Shown here: positions 55,443 to 64,000 of the stretch, piece after piece
Position numbering within the stretch: position 1 is the first letter of the stretch
Layout of the letters: each line of letters opens with the position of its first letter
DNA from: Aureimonas sp. AU12
GTDB lineage: Bacteria > Pseudomonadota > Alphaproteobacteria > Rhizobiales > Rhizobiaceae
Direction of reading: 5' to 3'
DNA length: 64,000 nucleotides
NCBI RefSeq assembly: GCF_001463705.1
Contig: NZ_BBWH01000024.1
Span: forward strand, 62,001-126,000
Program-made: the position numbers and the translations under genes
The notes under the pieces: model-generated
Seen by the model: only the letters and a program-made list of their open reading frames with translations
Told to the model about the DNA's origin: nothing
The model's database searches: none

Positions 55443-56920
55443 GCCGGGCGCTCCGTCGACGGATCGACGGGCATCAGCGTTTCGGCCTCGACATGCGCGG
55501 CGGCGACGGCGCGCCCCTGTGCGAGATGCTCGGACAGGCCCGTGCCCCCGTGCCAGACGCGGTGGAGCGCGGTCCCGGCGAGCCCCACGCCCGCCACGGC
55601 GTAGACGAGGAGATCGAAGCCGAACCAGCGCAGGATGCGATCGCGCCGGGCGCAGGCGTCGATGGCCGTGCGGTAGCCCTCCAGCGAATGCGAGACCTTG
55701 ACGTGCAGCGGCACGAAAGCGTTCGGCAGTAGGCGGTTGAGGAGGATCTCGACCCGTCGGCGGGCCTGCGGCACGACATGCCGGAAGCGCGAGCGCAGCT
55801 CGTCGAAATTCTCGATCGAGAGATCGGCCACCGCATCGGTGTGGGGCTTGCGCGCGGTCTGGTAGGCCTCGAACGCCCTGGCCCGCTCCGAGCGCGGGAA
55901 GCGCTCCAGGCAGGCGACGAGTTCGAGGACGCTCTCGAAGGCCGAGTTCATGCCCTGCCCGTAGAAGGGGACGGTCGCGTGGGCGGCGTCGCCCACCAGC
56001 ACGAAGCGGTCGCCATGCGACCATTTCGAATTGCGCTGGGTCGGGAAGTAGGACGGCGGCGTGACGCGAAGGCGCTCCTCGGCATCCGGGACGAGCGCGG
56101 CCACGTCAGGAAACTCGCGGCGGAACATCTCGCCGACGAGGCCGATCGCGGCGAAATCGGCCTCCTTCGCGCAGGGGTAGATGAAGTTGCCCGTGAACGA
56201 GCCATCCGGGTTCGGCAGGGCGAACATCATGAGATCGCCGCGCGGCCAGACATGCAGCGCATGGGGATCCATCAGCCAGGGATGGTTCGCGTCGGTGCCG
56301 GCGGGGATGGCGATCTCGCGGTAGTTCCAGTCGAGATAGCGCTGCGTGAAGTCGGCGCGCTCGCCGCGATGGATGAAGCGCCGCACGGCCGAATAGACGC
56401 CGTCTGCGCCGATCACGAAGTCCGCGTCGCGGATCGTCTCGGCCGGTCCGTCGCCGGCGACGGGCGCGATCGTCACGGCGCCGCTCGCCTTGTCGAGATC
56501 GCGAAGGGTCCAGCCGAAGCGCACGGTGATGCCCTCGTGCTCGGCCGCCGCGGCAAGAAGCTCGCCGTTCACGTCCGAGCGTCGCGCGCCGTGGAGGGCG
56601 ACGGATCGATCGGGGCTGTAGGAGAAGAAGGTGGAGCCGAGGCCCTCGTGGCAGGTGCGACCGGTGATCGGAATGGTGCGCGCCTTGACGCGGTCCCAGA
56701 TCCCGGCGGCCTTCATCGCGGCCTCGCCGCGGCTGCTCACCGTGATGTTGAAGGAGCGGCGGTTGCTGTAGTCGTCCGTGGGATCGAAGGTCTGGCGCTC
56801 GATGATCTCGACGCGGGCGCCGCGCTGCGCCAGCATGATCGCGCACAGCGTTCCGGCCAGACCGGCACCGACGATGACGATCTTCTGTCCAGTCAGGGCG
56901 GACGGTCTGGCTTCGGGCAC
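55439..56920 (-). CDS. FAD-dependent monooxygenase, kynurenine 3-monooxygenase-like
   Basis: A 493-residue class A flavoprotein hydroxylase. FAD motif IVIVGAGLAGTLCAIMLA (residues 14-31). DFVIGADGVYSAVRRFIH (about 168) and FVLVGDAAHATVPFYGQGMN (about 305) are the second and third FAD blocks. The pattern SFNITVSSRGEAAMKAAGIW and HALHVWPRGDLMMFALPN resembles kynurenine 3-monooxygenase more than salicylate-type enzymes. The C-terminal part is longer and has a hydrophobic segment (LLVYAVAGVGLAGTAL), perhaps a membrane anchor as in eukaryotic KMO. GTG 56920 has GGAG seven bases ahead. No other kynurenine pathway gene is present, so tailoring of the polyketide is more likely. Confidence 0.9.
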   Translation of the reverse strand: MPEARPSALTGQKIVIVGAGLAGTLCAIMLAQRGARVEIIERQTFDPTDDYSNRRSFNITVSSRGEAAMKAAGIWDRVKARTIPITGRTCHEGLGSTFFSYSPDRSVALHGARRSDVNGELLAAAAEHEGITVRFGWTLRDLDKASGAVTIAPVAGDGPAETIRDADFVIGADGVYSAVRRFIHRGERADFTQRYLDWNYREIAIPAGTDANHPWLMDPHALHVWPRGDLMMFALPNPDGSFTGNFIYPCAKEADFAAIGLVGEMFRREFPDVAALVPDAEERLRVTPPSYFPTQRNSKWSHGDRFVLVGDAAHATVPFYGQGMNSAFESVLELVACLERFPRSERARAFEAYQTARKPHTDAVADLSIENFDELRSRFRHVVPQARRRVEILLNRLLPNAFVPLHVKVSHSLEGYRTAIDACARRDRILRWFGFDLLVYAVAGVGLAGTALHRVWHGGTGLSEHLAQGRAVAAAHVEAETLMPVDPSTERPA

Positions 56921-57567
56921 GGCGATACTCCGATGAGATCCGCGCGCAGGGGCTCGCCCGGCAGCGTGCTGCCGACCGCGGGCTCCGCGCCGGTCGATGG
57001 GTCGACGGGCCGGCCCGCCGTTCAGGCGAGGCGGGCCGTCCGAGATGGGGTCAGCGACCCCGGATCGAAGGCAGGGTCACCCGGAACCTGCCGAAGCAAC
57101 GTTCGGTAAGCTCCCGGATCTTTTCGAGGACCCGTGCCGGCGACGACAGCCGTTTGAAGAGGCCATGCCGGTCTTCCCTCGCGTCAGGTGCGGCACTGTC
57201 ATGAGCCGGCTGCTCGTGTCGAATCGTTGTCGGGCCTTGATGCAGGGCGAGACATAGTTGGGAAGCCGTTGGCGCACAATTTTAATTCGTCGCTAACCAT
57301 CTTTCTCGCAGCAGATGGTGAATAGGTAAAATCCAAATTTCTGACGTGTGCTTCCCAATATTGCGCAACTTCGGCGAGTTTGCGCTGAGACCGAAGCACG
57401 CCTATTCGTCTCAAATCAGCGATATTTCAATAAGGCAGGCATTCATTTGCGTAGTTGACCCCGTTGTTTACTACAACGAGATCTTTACCGTAATTCATAA
57501 CGTCTTCTGCCGATGTCAATGCTATTGGACGTCATCCAAGAACACACGATCGTCATAAGGGTGGCAG
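56921..57567. promoter_or_regulatory. Divergent promoter region of the polyketide cluster, with AT-rich half
   Basis: A 647 bp divergent gap between the flavoprotein operon and the PKS gene. The half near the flavoprotein is GC-rich and holds a hairpin (CGGCCCGCC at 57011-57019 with GGCGGGCCG at 57030-57038). The half from about 57240 to 57560 is strikingly AT-rich for this genome. A minus-strand run at 57050-57280 (LFKRLSSPARVLEKIRELTE, then RVTLPSIRGR and a stop) looks protein-like but has no start codon and may be a gene remnant. No standard promoter pair could be fixed. Confidence 0.6.
57462..57478. promoter_or_regulatory. Palindromic putative operator upstream of the PKS gene
   Basis: The 17 bp sequence CGTTGTTTACTACAACG has perfect 6-base arms around a 5-base centre. 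It lies about 90 bp upstream of the PKS start in the AT-rich section. Palindromes of this size suit TetR, GntR or LuxR-type dimers, but no regulator gene is in the visible part of the cluster. Confidence 0.5.
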
Positions 57568-63903
<6,336 letters not shown>

Positions 63904-63915
63904 GGGGGCTTGGCG

Positions 63916-64000
63916 ATGACATCCTGGTTTCGGCACGGGCCGGCTCGGCCGGAGGCGACGGCGCGCCTCTTCTGCCTCCATCACGCCGGCGGCGGCGCGT
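63916..64000 (+). CDS. Second type II thioesterase, N-terminal fragment
   Basis: The first 28 residues of an open frame running off the right edge (MTSWFRHGPARPEATARLFC, then LHHAGGGA). The LFCLHHAGGGA stretch matches the N-terminal signature of type II thioesterases, the family of the gene at 53344. It begins 13 bp after the PKS stop, so it is coupled to the PKS and may release its product. Confidence 0.75.
   Translation, partial: MTSWFRHGPARPEATARLFCLHHAGGGA

Noticed and set aside
57346-57558. A 70-residue plus-strand frame in the AT-rich PKS upstream region
   Set aside because: No ribosome binding site, no recognisable composition, and it fills most of the space needed for the PKS promoter. 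Chance frame in AT-rich DNA is the simpler explanation.

Overview
The window is a 64 kb stretch of GC-rich alphaproteobacterial chromosome, most likely from a member of the Hyphomicrobiales (Rhizobiales). The evidence is the DUF2312/GapR nucleoid protein, two BA14K-type small secreted proteins, a TamA-TamB pair, MprF, a PraR-like XRE regulator and the overall codon style. I cannot name a genus. No tRNA, rRNA, CRISPR array, insertion sequence or prophage block was seen. Genes are tightly packed and many start and stop codons overlap by 4 bp.

Layout. 1-4907 (minus): tamB (cut by the left edge) and tamA, the outer-membrane translocation module. 5412-9322 (plus): a three-subunit molybdenum hydroxylase of the CO-dehydrogenase/xanthine-dehydrogenase family, with a form II type active-site motif. 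9760-10973 (minus): two BA14K-type secreted proteins. 11193-17121: a radical SAM DNA-repair-type protein, a membrane GGDEF-EAL protein coupled to a periplasmic molybdopterin-fold protein, an O-antigen ligase-like membrane protein and an XRE regulator. 17213-24802: housekeeping genes (M20 amidohydrolase, D,D-carboxypeptidase, CobW GTPase, TusA, DUF924, BioF2-type acyltransferase, MurQ) and two small proteins. 24910-28023: compact SNF2-like helicase, gapR and transaldolase.

28223-37537 (plus) is a polyol or ketose catabolic locus. It opens with a 699-residue protein joining a SorC-type regulator to a complete DhaK kinase domain. A dhaL, an RbsABC-type sugar importer, an SDR dehydrogenase and a second separate dhaK-dhaL pair follow. 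The simplest reading is import, oxidation of a polyol to a ketose, then DhaKL phosphorylation, with the fused regulator-kinase sensing or processing the same ketose.

37672-52516 is mixed: three small proteins (one Rmf/CrpP-like), a phosphoesterase, an ADP-forming acyl-CoA synthetase/GNAT fusion, a Tat-signal protein of unknown role, a GH3 glycosidase with a DUF1810 protein, a membrane acyltransferase, a fatty acid desaturase, a dienelactone hydrolase-like protein, a GGDEF protein and mprF.

52604-64000 is a polyketide gene cluster running off the right edge. A four-gene minus-strand operon (kynurenine-3-monooxygenase-like flavoprotein, MFS exporter, type II thioesterase, Sfp-type phosphopantetheinyl transferase) diverges across a 647 bp, partly AT-rich region from a 2,111-residue highly reducing type I PKS (KS-AT-DH-ER-KR-ACP). 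A second type II thioesterase begins just behind the PKS. The cluster carries its own ACP-activating enzyme, editing thioesterases, a tailoring oxygenase and an exporter. The polyketide cluster and the regulator-kinase fusion are the two best candidates for undescribed biology here.
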